DNA of 46,639 nt from Cudoniella acicularis (lineage: Eukaryota; Ascomycota; Leotiomycetes; Helotiales; Helotiaceae): NCBI GenBank assembly GCA_013054445.1, contig JAAMPI010000264.1:1-46639 (forward strand). The letters run 5' to 3'. Positions 32,642 to 43,073 of this stretch are shown piece after piece. Each line of letters opens with the position of its first letter. The stretch's first letter is position 1. Position numbers and translations under genes: made by a program. Under the pieces are notes generated by a model. The model was not told where the DNA came from and ran no database searches. It saw only the letters and a program-made list of their open reading frames with translations.

Positions 32642-32879
32642 AAGAATGTAGGAGATACTCAGGGAGGGAGCTCTAGCGAGGATAAGGGAAAGCAGACTGG
32701 TAAGCCCAAGTAATTCCTTGTTTGTTTCATCAAGCTAACCTTCATCAGAGAATACCAGCTCGATCCATACAGATAGTGCCTTCTCTGGCGAAAGTAATCA
32801 AGGCGAGCGTGTTCTTCGAAGATGGGCGCCGAACGATGGCGGGGCGGCAGACGTTGATAACTCATCGGAATCTACACGA
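32642..32879 (+). other. Upstream Pbp1-like coding segment of the chimera
   Basis: Open frame encoding NVGDTQGGSSSEDKGKQT, then a 49-bp intron (32700-32748; GTAAGC, branch GCTAACC, ATCAG), then NTSSIHTDSAFSGES and RVLRRWAPND, ending in phase with Met 32880. This is the region between the Lsm and LsmAD domains in Pbp1. Upstream of 32642 the frame is stopped by TAA at 32609. The ttcacag just before 32642 could be a further splice acceptor. Confidence 0.55.
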
Positions 32880-35800
32880 ATGAAATCAGTGGGGACTTGG
32901 GATCAGTTTGCTGAGAATGAGCGGCGTTTTCTCGGTCTCACAACTGATGACGATGAGAACACTTATATGACCAGGTTCTATAAGAACCATCCTCGATACA
33001 AGCTAAGAATTGCAGAGGCGGAGAGAAAGGCCAGGGAGATTGAGCACAGTGCAGCTATCAATTGTCATGCTGCAGAAGAGCGAGTCACAGACAATGTCAT
33101 GGATCGTGATAATCCAAGTGATGAGGAAAACAAGTATACCTAGTTGGTCCCGATCTTCTTCATCTTACTAACTTCTCTTTAGATATAGTGGTGTCCGCCG
33201 AGAGCAGGATTTCCCACCACTCTTTTCCTCAAGCAACAAATACACACCACCAGCCAGACGGGCACCTACTGGACAATCAACCGTTTTTGGTGTGCCTGTT
33301 GACCCTGCGACCATATTATCGCCGCCCGCTCGTCCTGACAGACCAAGTGAGAAAAAGAAATCCGCTCTAGCTCAAAAGGACTCGAAGCCTGAACTCGCTA
33401 CTCCACCTATCACTACTACCCCCAAATCCAAAGCGACCGTTCCAACACAAACTCCTTCGGCAAGCCGTAACGCTTTGCCCGAGGCCAAACCTAACGCTAT
33501 GCCAAACGTTACTGCCCTGCTTGAACGTGACGTTGCCAGCGCCTTCAGAAACTTTGCTACTCAACAGAGAAGAAATGTCGAGCATATCCGTAATACAAAA
33601 GCTAGGAATGACAAAGAGATCAAGCTTAATGACTTGAAGAAATTTGCAGCTAGCTTTGAACTTAATATCCCAGTGCCTACAGATCTCGTTTCTATTATAG
33701 CCAAGGATCCTGTGAAGCAGAAGGAGATCCAAAAGAAAGCAAAGCGCAGCGCGGAGGAAGACAAGGACAACCCTCTACACAACAACTCCCAATCCTTCCA
33801 ACCAGGTCCATCTCAAGCTCAGCAGGCAATGCCTTCTCAACAGAGGCCTCAACCTGGAAATCTAGGCGCGAGGCTAAGAAACATCGAGCAACAAAACAAG
33901 CATGCCCAGCTCCCTTTGAATCCAATTCCCGCCCACGTGGCAAGGATTTCGCTAACCGGGCCCTCTAATATCGTTGACCCTAACTTCTCCCGCCGCTCTG
34001 GTGGTATGATAAGCGCCCAAGGTGGAAGACTGAATCCAAATAGTAGCGAATTCCGACCAAACCCGCATCCTGCAACCTTCAACTCTAATAGCAGCCCCGG
34101 TAATAGACCAAACCCTCCTTCCGCTTCAGATTCTGTTGAGCCACCTGCTCTAGCTACGCGATCATTACTCAAACGCAAACCACTTGCTGCGTCCGAGCGA
34201 CCTTCTTTGAAAGAAAAATTCAATGCTTTAGAACCCATCATAACTATTAAGCTGCCCAGACCAGAAGGGGGCAGGAAGAAGCTCGGCAGCACGAAATATG
34301 CTTATAACGTACCGCCAATCTGGCGACAACCTGCAGATGATGACAAGGATGACTCGACGATGAAGGTGACTTATAAGGAGCTGTTTGAAATGACAGCCTT
34401 TCCGACCCAAAATTCTCAAACTATGCCTCCACCGAACCCTTCCATTGCAAATATCGCCAACTCGATTTCAAGCTTGGAAGAATATCCCAATCAAGTGGCT
34501 GCTGAAACCAGCCCATTGGGGACTGAGGTGCTATCAGAAAATCCTAATCTGATCGAGCCACGGTTCCCAACAATCACCTCGAGCCGAAATTCGCACGAAA
34601 CACAAATCACAGAGTACAGCTTTTTAGAGGTAGCAACTGACAGTTCAGATCTCGATTTTGAATCTGAAAGTGAGATGGTCACAGAAGACTTGCCACCAGG
34701 AATTGATTCAGATGAGATATTTTCCAGCCCTGAAAAATACTTCCAAGAGCTTGCCGATTTCAGGGAAACTATATATCAGCGTTCAGCCATCCACTTCTAC
34801 AGCTCATCAGATCCGATAACTATCTGGCCCATGGGAGGGTCTAAGCAGCCTAATAGGCAATGGGTGTGGTCTATTCCAACAGGTGAAAACTTCCAATCAA
34901 TAGCCCGCAAGGATAACCATGAAATTCGTGCTTATTGCGATCAGTCTGTTGGCAACGCTGAACAGGAAAGCACTGCAGAAGATCTGTTTCATCTCCTTGA
35001 GTACCGGAATCTCATCTTCGCTGTATGCAAGAATATCTCAACCTTGAGAAGTAAGGGCTTTAACAACACGCATTTTAGTACGTTGGTACATGATCGCAGC
35101 CGATCAAACGTGGCCAACCTTTTGACTATCCCGTTCGACCGAGTTGGAAACTTGGCCGAAAAGTTTGATGAGACGCTCGACTGCATCTGGAAGAAAATAG
35201 GAAGCCCGTGGTACCGGTCTCGTCCCAAGGATCCTAGCCTATGGGCGGGGGAAGCGGGTTACCATAGGAAGTTTCTCTCTTTCAAGTGTGCGGATATATT
35301 ATATTCTCTTGGATTGTTTGAACCATGGGATATATATGAAACGTGGCCACCTCGAGAACCTTGGAAGTGTTCTGTTCAGGTTCTGGACCTGGCAATATTA
35401 TCCTATTCTGTCGTACACACTGAACTATTCGGTGGGTTATCTAATGGAACCCAACCTGATTAAATCCTCCTTCCCTTGCAGGGCCTAAGCAAGGACTTTC
35501 CAGATAGCCCACCTCACGATTCGGGACTCGTATCAATGCGACGTCGATCTCTAAAATGTCTCGATAAGTTTTTGAGGGGGCGTCAGGTCTGGGTACTCCA
35601 TCGAAGCTCTCTTCCACCACACTTGGATGAGCCACTCTATCTATCAACCACAATCGACGCACTTGCTGATATTTGGGGCCCATTGTGGAAATCTTGCCCT
35701 AAAGATGATCCTGATACGATATCCTGTTATTTTGTCAGCAATAGATCAATATTGCCTTGGCACCAAGACTATGAAGATGAACCACAACTCAAAACCGGGG

Positions 35801-37071
35801 AAGTCTTCTCTCACTGGATCCCTGAAGAATCTAGCAGCTCCTTCTGCGACAAGCCTGGGATAGAGGCACTTGTGGCCTCTCCGTCAGTCCAAAAGTCATT
35901 CAATGGCAAAGAAACTCTTCTCATTGGCGCTCGAGAAACCACACGAAAGTCACCCGGGCTTCGCTTTAACCCGAATTGTTGCAGCACACCCGACCGAGTC
36001 GACGCCATCTTGATGAATTCTGGCTGTTGTCGCCCCCTTGGGACTTCTGGGTCATACACATATGTTGATAGCAACCAGGTGAATGTACAATGGGGTTCAG
36101 GCGGCTTTGGCCCATCTGTGGGCGGTTCAAGAACCATTAAAACCGATGGTGGTCGAACTCTAAAGGAAGGCTTTCTTGAAGCGTGGGAGCTTTCACCAGA
36201 ACGCCGCAATCTTCGGATCTTTGGAAAAGTTCAGTTTGGAGTCATAGTCTCCGGTTGTACAAAAAATGCGAAAAGGACCAGTCTTTTCGGCGTTCTGTCC
36301 ACATCCACAATGCGAACCTACTTGGGGTCACTCCAATGGAGCAAAAGTGAATGCAAGGCTCAGTTCTTCGACGCCCTAGACTGTCAAGACCCCGCTGTAT
36401 CGCTTCCAAAACTCTGGGAGGAGCGCAACGAATGGCGTCAAGAAGTGGGGAGGATGATTTATCTGTGCCTGAAAGAATTGAAGAATACGGGAATCAACAA
36501 GGATGACCAATTTGATGCATTGTGGATTCCCGAGCGCGATCGCGAGTATATTGCAACTCTCGTTGAGAAGGTACATAGCTGGATTCCGATGCTGAGGGAT
36601 TCACTAAGCTGTTGCACTATGGCAGTCCTTGCGACTCGATGCCTGGAGTTCAGTGATGACGAATGCGGGAGACGGTGCCAGGGGCCATATCTCGACGACA
36701 TAGAGGGAAAGGGCCTTTCTGTCTTCGAAACCCGTCTTATCATAAACCCACGAGCGAAAATTCCAGAAGGAGTCGAGCTTCGCAGCAGTAAGCATCCTGA
36801 AGATCACCAGCGTTGGAGTGTTTCAAAGGTTGAAGTAGGTGCGGAGATATTTTTAGGATCACAAGGGCGTTTGAAGGTGATCTCAACGCTCAAGAGAATA
36901 GGTATACTCGTAGAATGGGACAACAACGTTTTGAAAGACTTAAAACAAGAGATCAAGGAGGACTTCCGGAAACTCGTGCTGAAGAGTCTGCCATGTCCTT
37001 GCCATCGGGAGTATTTTGGAAACGAAAAGTTGGAAGCTAAGGCGATACCCCTATTCGTCATATCGGCCTAA
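32880..37071 (+). CDS. Chimera: Pbp1/ataxin-2-like (LsmAD) fused to unknown fungal domain
   Basis: Model exons 32880-33133, 33183-35412 and 35482-37071, 1357 residues. Residues 7-50 match LsmAD (WDQFAENERRFLGL, DENTYMTRFYKNHPRYK, AEAERKAREIE). Intron 33134-33182 (GTATAC, branch ACTAAC, TTTAG) joins to the Pbp1-like YSGVRREQDFPPL and PARRAPTGQSTVFGVPVD; similarity continues through LLKRKPLAASERPSLKEKFN to about residue 487 (34389). Coding similarity also precedes Met 32880: 32642-32699 and 32749-32879 around intron 32700-32748 read IHTDSAFSG and RVLRRWAPND, so the true start may be further upstream. After 487 the frame continues without a break into about 870 residues of a family I do not recognise (RSILPWHQDYEDEP, GGSRTIKTDGGRTLKEG, FGVIVSGCTKNAKR). 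The 69-bp intron 35413-35481 removes a TAA at 35461; its donor GTACAC is weak and a split gene is possible. Pbp1 normally acts in mRNA metabolism and stress granules. Confidence 0.72.
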
Positions 37072-38089
37072 GATTGAATGGAATCAGGGTTAGGCAAATT
37101 CGAATCCAACTCTAATTTAAGTCCTTTTATTTAACTTTTCCAAATCTAAAGCATATCTCAGCTCGCAATAAAGTCACATGTAATATATATAATAATATAT
37201 TTTTTCTTAAACTAGGCCTCTAACTGTCTCTGCTTGACTAGGAGCACGGAAAAGAAAATATTTATAAGGCCTAGTAGTAGTATATCATATGATTTTTATA
37301 GCCATATAACAAAGATTCCCTCTAATACTTCTTAAATGTTTTTAAACAGCTATTTAAAATTATAAATAAAAGCAACTATTGGTGCCGAAAGATAGGGCGG
37401 GGCATGTATATATCCTCCCCAAGCTCCTACCTTGATATTCTGTATCTATTAGATCTATCACTTCTATCACTAGATATATATCTTCACTGCTACTATATAT
37501 TGCTTCCTTGATAAAATCGTTATTTATACCTTAATTTAGATTTATATAAATCAAGTACCATTTAACTATTCCAAATCCAACTAAATTCCAAACCCAAATG
37601 AGTCCGATCCAATTTGGATTGCTTAACCCTGATTGAGAAAGGTAGGCGAAAATGATTGGGCTAAACCGTGGATTCATAGGTGGTTTGCCTGTACCCCACT
37701 ATAGATTGACGGTGGGATACAATAAAGTTAATGGGAAACGAAGGGCAAAGATCTACTGATGAAGGATCGTGGGTGTAAGGTGGAGGAACACCCAATACAA
37801 AACTGCTGAATCGAGATGAATTATGATAGTTGGGAGTCTTTTCATCTATTCAGAGGTTGAGAACAAAACACGGCTTTACAGCACTAAATAATAGCAACAC
37901 GAACAGCAGTAATTTCATTATTCATATATATCAAAATCCAAACGAATTTGACAACATCAATAAGAAAATTAATTCATGCCTAAGAATTAGTTACTCCAAA
38001 TCACAATCCTTACCCCTAAAACCATGGTAGCATTCTCCTTTCCCATATCACGTCATGTCATGTCACGCCATAGTTCGTTTCCCTTTCAC
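37072..38089. other. Intergenic between chimera and surface-protein gene
   Basis: AT-rich; contains the inverted-repeat-bounded element at 37082-37634. The rest, including a 66-residue Asn-rich ORF at 37830-38030, has no support as a gene. Confidence 0.5.
37082..37634. repeat. Element bounded by inverted repeats AATCAGGGTTA
   Basis: Left end AATCAGGGTTAGGCAAATTC and right end, read on the other strand, AATCAGGGTTAAGCAATCC. Pairing continues weakly for about 35 bp through GGA and ACTC blocks. 553 bp, AT-rich, without ORFs. No target duplication is evident, so a non-autonomous transposon is likely but unproved. Confidence 0.5.
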
Positions 38090-40309
38090 TCAACCACCTG
38101 TTACACTCGAGCTCGTTGTGTTGTGACCAATCGGGGCAGCTGAAGAGGTAGGAAGGAGACTTGCTATCGTTACTGAGACAGGCGACAATGTAGCCGGCGG
38201 TCCTGCTGTGACACTATTCGCTGCGCCCACATCAGAGGATGACGGGCATTCGCTAGGCTCGTCCGCATCTCCGGAGTCATCATCGCCATCACAGTCTACA
38301 AAAGCCGATGTTGGGGCTGCGGAGGGAGCTGCTGTCGGAGTTGGTGTAGGAGCGGGAGTGAGAGTCGGGGTGTAGGAAGCACATTCGCTGTCTTCATCTG
38401 GATCTCCCGGGTCGTCATCGCCGTCACAATCAACAAAAGCCGAGGTCTGAGCAGCAGATGGGGCTGCCGTTGATGCCGCCGCTGAACTTGTAAGGGTCAT
38501 CGAAGTTGTGCTTGAGATCGCGGTGCTACTTGAAGAAGGTAACGTTTTGCAACTATCGGGAAGCAGGTCTTGCGGGTTCAGAAAGGTATCAATCAACATA
38601 CCATATCCATGGCACGAAAGGTCCAATACCGCCGACGCCGATATAAATATAGAGTCAATCAGCAGCTTGCACATAACGTCAGCAAAGAAGAACGCGAGGA
38701 ATTCGACCGCAGCTCCTATTCCGAAGGAAAGTTCGGCGACGAAGACGAGCCACAGTGCATTTCGAAGCATGAAGGTTTGCACCTCGGCAATGCAGACCTT
38801 AGTAGCTTGTGCGGCGATTGGGATGAGTGTGAATTTATTGGATATGGCGCTGTTGAGGGTGAGTGCTTGTGAGAGCACCAAGCACACTGCGTCAAGTGAA
38901 TCATGTATCATGCTCAACCACCAAGGAGCAGTGGAGAGAGCAGAGCATGCAGCGGGTGTCATTGCAAGATCGTATATTTTGTTGGCATTTCGGACCAGTT
39001 TGCTGGCGATGGACACAATCAGATCTGGCAGGGGAGAATTGAAGTAACCGCGCTCATGCAGAGTGAGATCTCTGGAAGGGGAATGGCTGTTCCGGACTGC
39101 CAAGGCTTTGGTGCTTGGTGTTGTCGAGACTCGTGGAATAATAGCATGTTCGGGAGTAACCTGGATAGCCCGGCGCATTTCAGACGGTCCTGAGTTTGGA
39201 GAATTGGAGTCGGCGATTGCCGCTAGAGTGCTTGGTATTATTGACGACAATAGCAGGACTACTGTAAGCAGGAAGATCCTAGGAGAAAGACGAAACTGTC
39301 GACTAGAAATATTGGCAACGATGTAAGGTGCAGTGGATGCTGTAGCGTTTGTTCCTGGTCTAACAGAGGTTGATGCTGCTGAAGTTGAAGTAGGACCGAA
39401 TCCTCCAACCGACGCAATTGCTCCTGCAAGCCCCGTAGATGTCGTACTGCGACTGGATTGACTGGTATTTTGAGCAACGACTGATGATAGGGTTTGTTGT
39501 GATCCTGTCGTTATCGGCGAAATAGAAGAGCTTAGGGTGTTAGATTCTCCTATCGACGAACCTGGCTGTGATTTGACTGTAGTTGGCAGAAGGGAAGAGT
39601 TCGAGAAGCTCGACACTCCTGCTGAAACCTTTGCTTGTTGTTCGGCTGTGGTCGGTGAAATAGAAGAGGCAGGGCCACCTGACACGCTTTTAGATGAAGT
39701 TTGTCGTGAATTGGTCGTGCCTGGGAAAACAGCAGAAGCGGGCGAGGTACTTGACACCCCTACGGGCAAAGTGGATTGTAACCTGGTCGCAGCTGGTACA
39801 GGAGAAGGAGCCGAACCACTAGATATCTCTATAGATGATTTTGATTGCGTGCTGAGCAGGGTTGGCAGAGTGGTAGAAGAGGTGGAACTGCTCGAGACTC
39901 CTATTGGTAGCGGCTTGGCCGTAGTTGGCAAAAGAGACGAGCCCGAGATGGTCGACATTCCTGTCGGCAAAGTGCTAGTGCTATTCGTGGTCTCCTCGAC
40001 CAAGTTTGAAATAGTTTCATTGTCAGAACCCGAGGCAGTGTAATTGAAATATCCATAACCGGGGAAGTCGTAGTAGTCTAATTGCGATATGACATTGCCT
40101 TGTTGATTCAGGTAAAAAGTTGAACTGAACAAGGGAGGTCCTTCGCAAACGATTGCATTGCTACATGAGAGCGAAATCGTACCGTCGCCTGTGCAGGTTG
40201 TGTCTGCGAAATCGCCAATGCCAATACAGCTAGGGCCAGAGCAGGTGTAGCTGAGGGCGAGATCGCCATTACTACAATGAGCAAACACACCCTGAGCAGT
40301 GGTAGACAT
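38090..40309 (-). CDS. Ser/Thr-rich repeat-bearing surface or secreted glycoprotein
   Basis: Single ORF of 739 residues, family unknown. Residues 12-65 form a Cys-rich module (about eight Cys in CSNGDLALSYTCSGPSC, DTTCTGDGTISLSCSNAIVC). Residues 110-280 are a Ser/Thr-rich stalk of about seven degenerate repeats with a 23-residue period (GMSTIS, GVSSSS, GVSSTS, GVSSFS). A strongly hydrophobic stretch RIFLLTVVLLLSSIIPSTLA lies at 344-363. Residues 420-585 are mostly helical with hydrophobic segments. The tail has two copies of TSAFVDCDGDDD.GD.DE.SEC (about 622-643 and 667-688) separated by Thr/Pro. No signal peptide follows Met1 (40309) and no earlier in-frame Met exists before a stop, so a 5' exon may be missing. 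Dense N-glycosylation sites and stalk composition suggest a cell-wall or plasma-membrane role. Confidence 0.7.
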   Translation of the reverse strand: MSTTAQGVFAHCSNGDLALSYTCSGPSCIGIGDFADTTCTGDGTISLSCSNAIVCEGPPLFSSTFYLNQQGNVISQLDYYDFPGYGYFNYTASGSDNETISNLVEETTNSTSTLPTGMSTISGSSLLPTTAKPLPIGVSSSSTSSTTLPTLLSTQSKSSIEISSGSAPSPVPAATRLQSTLPVGVSSTSPASAVFPGTTNSRQTSSKSVSGGPASSISPTTAEQQAKVSAGVSSFSNSSLLPTTVKSQPGSSIGESNTLSSSISPITTGSQQTLSSVVAQNTSQSSRSTTSTGLAGAIASVGGFGPTSTSAASTSVRPGTNATASTAPYIVANISSRQFRLSPRIFLLTVVLLLSSIIPSTLAAIADSNSPNSGPSEMRRAIQVTPEHAIIPRVSTTPSTKALAVRNSHSPSRDLTLHERGYFNSPLPDLIVSIASKLVRNANKIYDLAMTPAACSALSTAPWWLSMIHDSLDAVCLVLSQALTLNSAISNKFTLIPIAAQATKVCIAEVQTFMLRNALWLVFVAELSFGIGAAVEFLAFFFADVMCKLLIDSIFISASAVLDLSCHGYGMLIDTFLNPQDLLPDSCKTLPSSSSTAISSTTSMTLTSSAAASTAAPSAAQTSAFVDCDGDDDPGDPDEDSECASYTPTLTPAPTPTPTAAPSAAPTSAFVDCDGDDDSGDADEPSECPSSSDVGAANSVTAGPPATLSPVSVTIASLLPTSSAAPIGHNTTSSSVTGG
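39470..39970 (-). repeat. Diverged 69-72 bp coding minisatellite
   Basis: Encodes the seven 23-residue Ser/Thr-rich repeats of the surface protein (repeat starts at residues about 117, 137, 161, 184, 208, 231 and 254). Copies are well diverged, so the array is old. Confidence 0.55.
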
Positions 40310-40889
40310 ATTGTCGCCTGCGCTGGAAAAAGCTGAAATCTCCCATCTTGAGACCAGAGGTGCACTGGCTTTATGTACCTGAACCTAAAGAAGGCTGACA
40401 TTGTCGTGACCTAATCAGGAAAATGGCGTCCCCAGAATGCCTTGTGAGCACTTCTCAATGACATTGCATCGCATGATACTCCTTTCTTATTCCGACTAAG
40501 TTCGCGCTAAAAAAAAATCGATACCTCCTAATTCGGATAAGATGCGAGACAAATACAACAGCTTTTCCACTTGAAATGTTCTCGTGTGCCAGTGGCAGTG
40601 TTAGTTCAAGCCATGGGTCCTGAACTGGCAGGCATATCGTACGGCATTCACCAAATAAAACAAATAATTTTCGCGCCATGATTTCCGATTGCTCGGGCGT
40701 CGGCACGGTAAGAAGCAGCTGTAAAAACGTCTCCATTCATGCTCGTAGCCCACGATAGGCCATACCAATCCAACGTATGGAATGTCGTAGAAAACGTTTG
40801 CAACATGTTCGCAGCCTCTCCAGCTCTCTAGTTACACCCCGGTACACCAACATATTGACATTGCTGTTCCAGCACTCCGGCCGTGCTGG
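40310..40889. other. Intergenic 5' of surface protein; weak ORFs only
   Basis: Holds the promoter and perhaps a missing first exon of the surface protein. A 93-residue minus ORF at 40455-40736 follows the NLR relic in the same direction and could be its remnant, but I find no family motif in it. Confidence 0.4.
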
Positions 40890-41129
40890 TCAGAAAGTGT
40901 AAAAATAAAGGAAATTTTCTGCATCTTGTTCAACTCGTCTTCCAGAACCGTGAATGTCATTTTACAGCTCTTGGACTTTGAAAAGAGCAGCTTGGATGAT
41001 GAGACACATGGAGGAGATGGTGAGGCTGGCATTTTTGTATCGCGATCAGACATCGTTGAATAGTTTTGTACATGTGCTGATTGCGCTAATGATGGAGATG
41101 GCACCAAGAGTGAGCGAGAACGGATCCAT
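40890..41129 (-). pseudogene. Relic of fungal NLR/STAND-type N-terminal domain
   Basis: Met at 41129 opens MDPFSLTLGAISIISAISTC, the typical start of the N-terminal domain found in many fungal NACHT/ankyrin-type and related proteins, continuing to TKLFNDV. TGA at 41046-41048 interrupts, followed in frame by SRYKNASLTISSMCLIIQAA and LFKVQEL, which matches the next part of that domain; then TAA at 40962-40964 and TGA at 40890-40892. Frame is preserved across the stops, so decay is by substitution. No NACHT, NB-ARC or repeat domain follows downstream, so only the N-terminal piece is left. Confidence 0.68.
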
Positions 41130-42289
41130 CAAGGTGTTGGGTATCTTAATTATGATGTGAATAAAAATAATGTCTGTTGTTGTCGCCATCGTTGAGCGGC
41201 TGCCTGGCTGTGTTTCCATTCTGAAGGTTGGTGGCCATGCACACCGTGACCCACACACACGGGGGCGATATCTCAACTCCTCCACTGCCATTCATGCCTG
41301 CTCGGGCCCGGGTTGAATTGTGGAGTCCCATTCCCGATCATGAGAAGATATTCAAAGATCAGCAAATGGTACATGGGTGATTGAGTGTCATGACGATGTA
41401 TGAGGGAAAGGAATGAGGAACAGCAAAGGAGAAACTCAAGAAGGGGAAGGCCGCCTGTACGAGACCCCCGGCGGCTCGGAGAGACAGAAAGCGCAGGTGC
41501 ATTTATAGTCACGTGTGAACCCATTTTAAGTTAGACTGCTGCCAATTAGCGCTTATATAAACCGTCACCCAATCAACATCAAAGTTTCTTACCGCTTTCG
41601 TTCTAAACGTTTTCAATAGCATATCAAGTCCTTTTTTCCTCCCTCAACACAAGGCCTAAGTCTGCTCGTAAGTGCAAGGTCAAGTAAGAAAACTACACGT
41701 AGAAGCTTGCTCAAGCTAGATTGCAGCTAGTATCTCGATAATTATCCTCTTGTACTTAGAGGTAAATGTCGCAAAAGTCGTATAACACTATAATAGAGGA
41801 AACTTTTAGAATTTAAAACATTCTTAACGTAAAGACTTTTATCTTAGATATAAATCTATGAAAGAATTAGAGCTTTTTTATTTCGTGGTTATATTTTTAT
41901 CGCGAGGTGTTTATCGCTTGTCCTAGATGCAGGGCTGCTCGCAGCCGCGGGGATACATCATTTGATTTGTTCAAACTCTTCGCAGCTTTGAAACTTCACT
42001 AATTTAAATAACCGCTACCTTCCGACGTGTAGCCTTACTCGGTGTCGTTGTTGTATATCGCTTGTTTCGATACGTGGCCTAACCATAGCTTCATTCGTCG
42101 GCTGCCGACACCACACGTGTCGGCTAGTGTTGTCCATTTGGCTTTACAACGTGGCCCGCCAAGACTCGAAGTCGGGGCACCGAATTACAGCGAATCTAAA
42201 AATGAGTTTTCGGTCATTGCCAGTTCCGCATATTTTTTTCAATGAAGCTCCCCTGTTGCTATTCTGTCAGGAGAGGTGATATGATTCTG
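41130..42289. other. Intergenic with one copy of a dispersed repeat
   Basis: No supportable gene. 41667-42020 shares three blocks with 44160-44320. An 83-residue minus ORF at 41273-41524 has no recognised motif. Confidence 0.5.
41667..42020 (+). repeat. Dispersed repeat copy A, interrupted
   Basis: Contains CGTAAGTGCAAGGT (41667-41680), ATCATTTGATTTGTTCAAAC (41957-41976) and AATAACCGCTACCT (42007-42020), in the same order as copy B at 44160-44320. In copy A the first two blocks are 277 bp apart against 55 bp in B, so about 220 bp look inserted here (or lost from B). Confidence 0.55.
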
Positions 42290-42381
42290 TATATAACACT
42301 CCATTTCTCCCTCTTTTTTTCACTCAAGTTAACTCAACTACACTTACCCAATTCTCAATAAACATCTACCAAACATTCATC
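42290..42381 (+). promoter_or_regulatory. Core promoter of the small Q/S/Y-rich gene
   Basis: TATATA at 42290-42295, then a pyrimidine run (TCCCTCTTTTTTTC) at about 42308, then a CAAG/CAACT-rich leader to the ATG at 42382 in good context (ATCATGG). This layout is typical of strongly expressed fungal genes. Confidence 0.55.
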
Positions 42382-42904
42382 ATGGCACGCCTCGACGACT
42401 GTGAACCCATTTTTGGCAAACCTGGAGAGGTGATTTTGGTTGGCCTCTCAGGAGCCAGGATTTGCCCTCGAGTTGAGAATCGAAATCAGCAGGCGCAAGA
42501 AGCTCCTCACAGTGTACGTTTGGTGCTCTATATCGTTTCAATTTCTGGGTGTTTGCTTATTTAATTTCCACCGACAGATGGAAAGGGGGTATTCTTCGTC
42601 TTCAAGCCCACGGGCAAGTGACGGACAGTATTCAAATGCAGGAAGCTACCAACAAGCCCAGCCTGCTTCTCATCATGGTGTAAGTTTTCAATTCTTTCCC
42701 TGTATTGTTCAGGTGGCGTGAACTAATTAAAAATGGTAGTCCGGATTGTACGCTCCATCGACTCGAGCAACACAAGAGTATGCCAACTATTCAAACCAAG
42801 GAGGCAACCAACAATTAGCAACTACTTCTAATTATACCTCTTCCGCTCAATACCCGGCAATCGCTCCGGGTTTCTACGAAAGTTCCACCTCTTCGCGCTA
42901 TTAA
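42382..42904 (+). CDS. Small Gln/Ser/Tyr-rich protein of unknown function
   Basis: Exons 42382-42513, 42578-42679 and 42740-42904 give 132 residues. Introns: GTACGT...GACAG (64 bp) and GTAAGT, ACTAAT, GTAG (60 bp), both phase 0. Residues 1-44 (MARLDDCEPIFGKPGEVILV onward) are of ordinary composition; the rest is low complexity, for example GYSSSSSPRASDGQYSNAGS and YANYSNQGGNQQLATTSNY, as in prion-like or intrinsically disordered regions. Met 42578 (MERGYSSS) is an alternative start. I do not recognise the family. A further coding-looking exon follows at 42897-43073 in a different frame (see next entry), suggesting that this stop is not the ancestral end. Confidence 0.6.
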
Positions 42905-43073
42905 TGACATTCTCCCTGGGATTATGTCTAGTAGATTCGACGTAAGCTCAACGCCTTTCTTGCGACTTATGTATGTCAGCTAATGAATATAGCTTTCGGA
43001 AATGCAAGAGATCAGTGACGCTGAGCGAATACATTACTGCCGAGAACCGGAAGCTCAAGATCAGGCAAACTAA
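42897..43073 (+). other. Disconnected 3' exons after the small gene
   Basis: In the frame that overlaps the stop, 42897-42941 reads AINDILPGIMSSRFD; a good intron follows (42942-42992; GTAAGC, branch GCTAATG, ATATAG), then LSEMQEISDAERIHYCREPE and AQDQAN before TAA at 43071-43073. The sequence looks coding, and the splice signals are strong, but it is one frame away from the upstream exon. Either a one-base indel near 42895 truncated the protein or an unrecognised splice corrects the frame. Confidence 0.45.

Noticed and set aside
38508..40043. Plus-strand ORFs of 179 and 168 residues (38508-39047, 39537-40043)
   Set aside because: Antisense shadows of the Ser/Thr-rich minus-strand protein; repeat-rich DNA keeps the opposite frame open.
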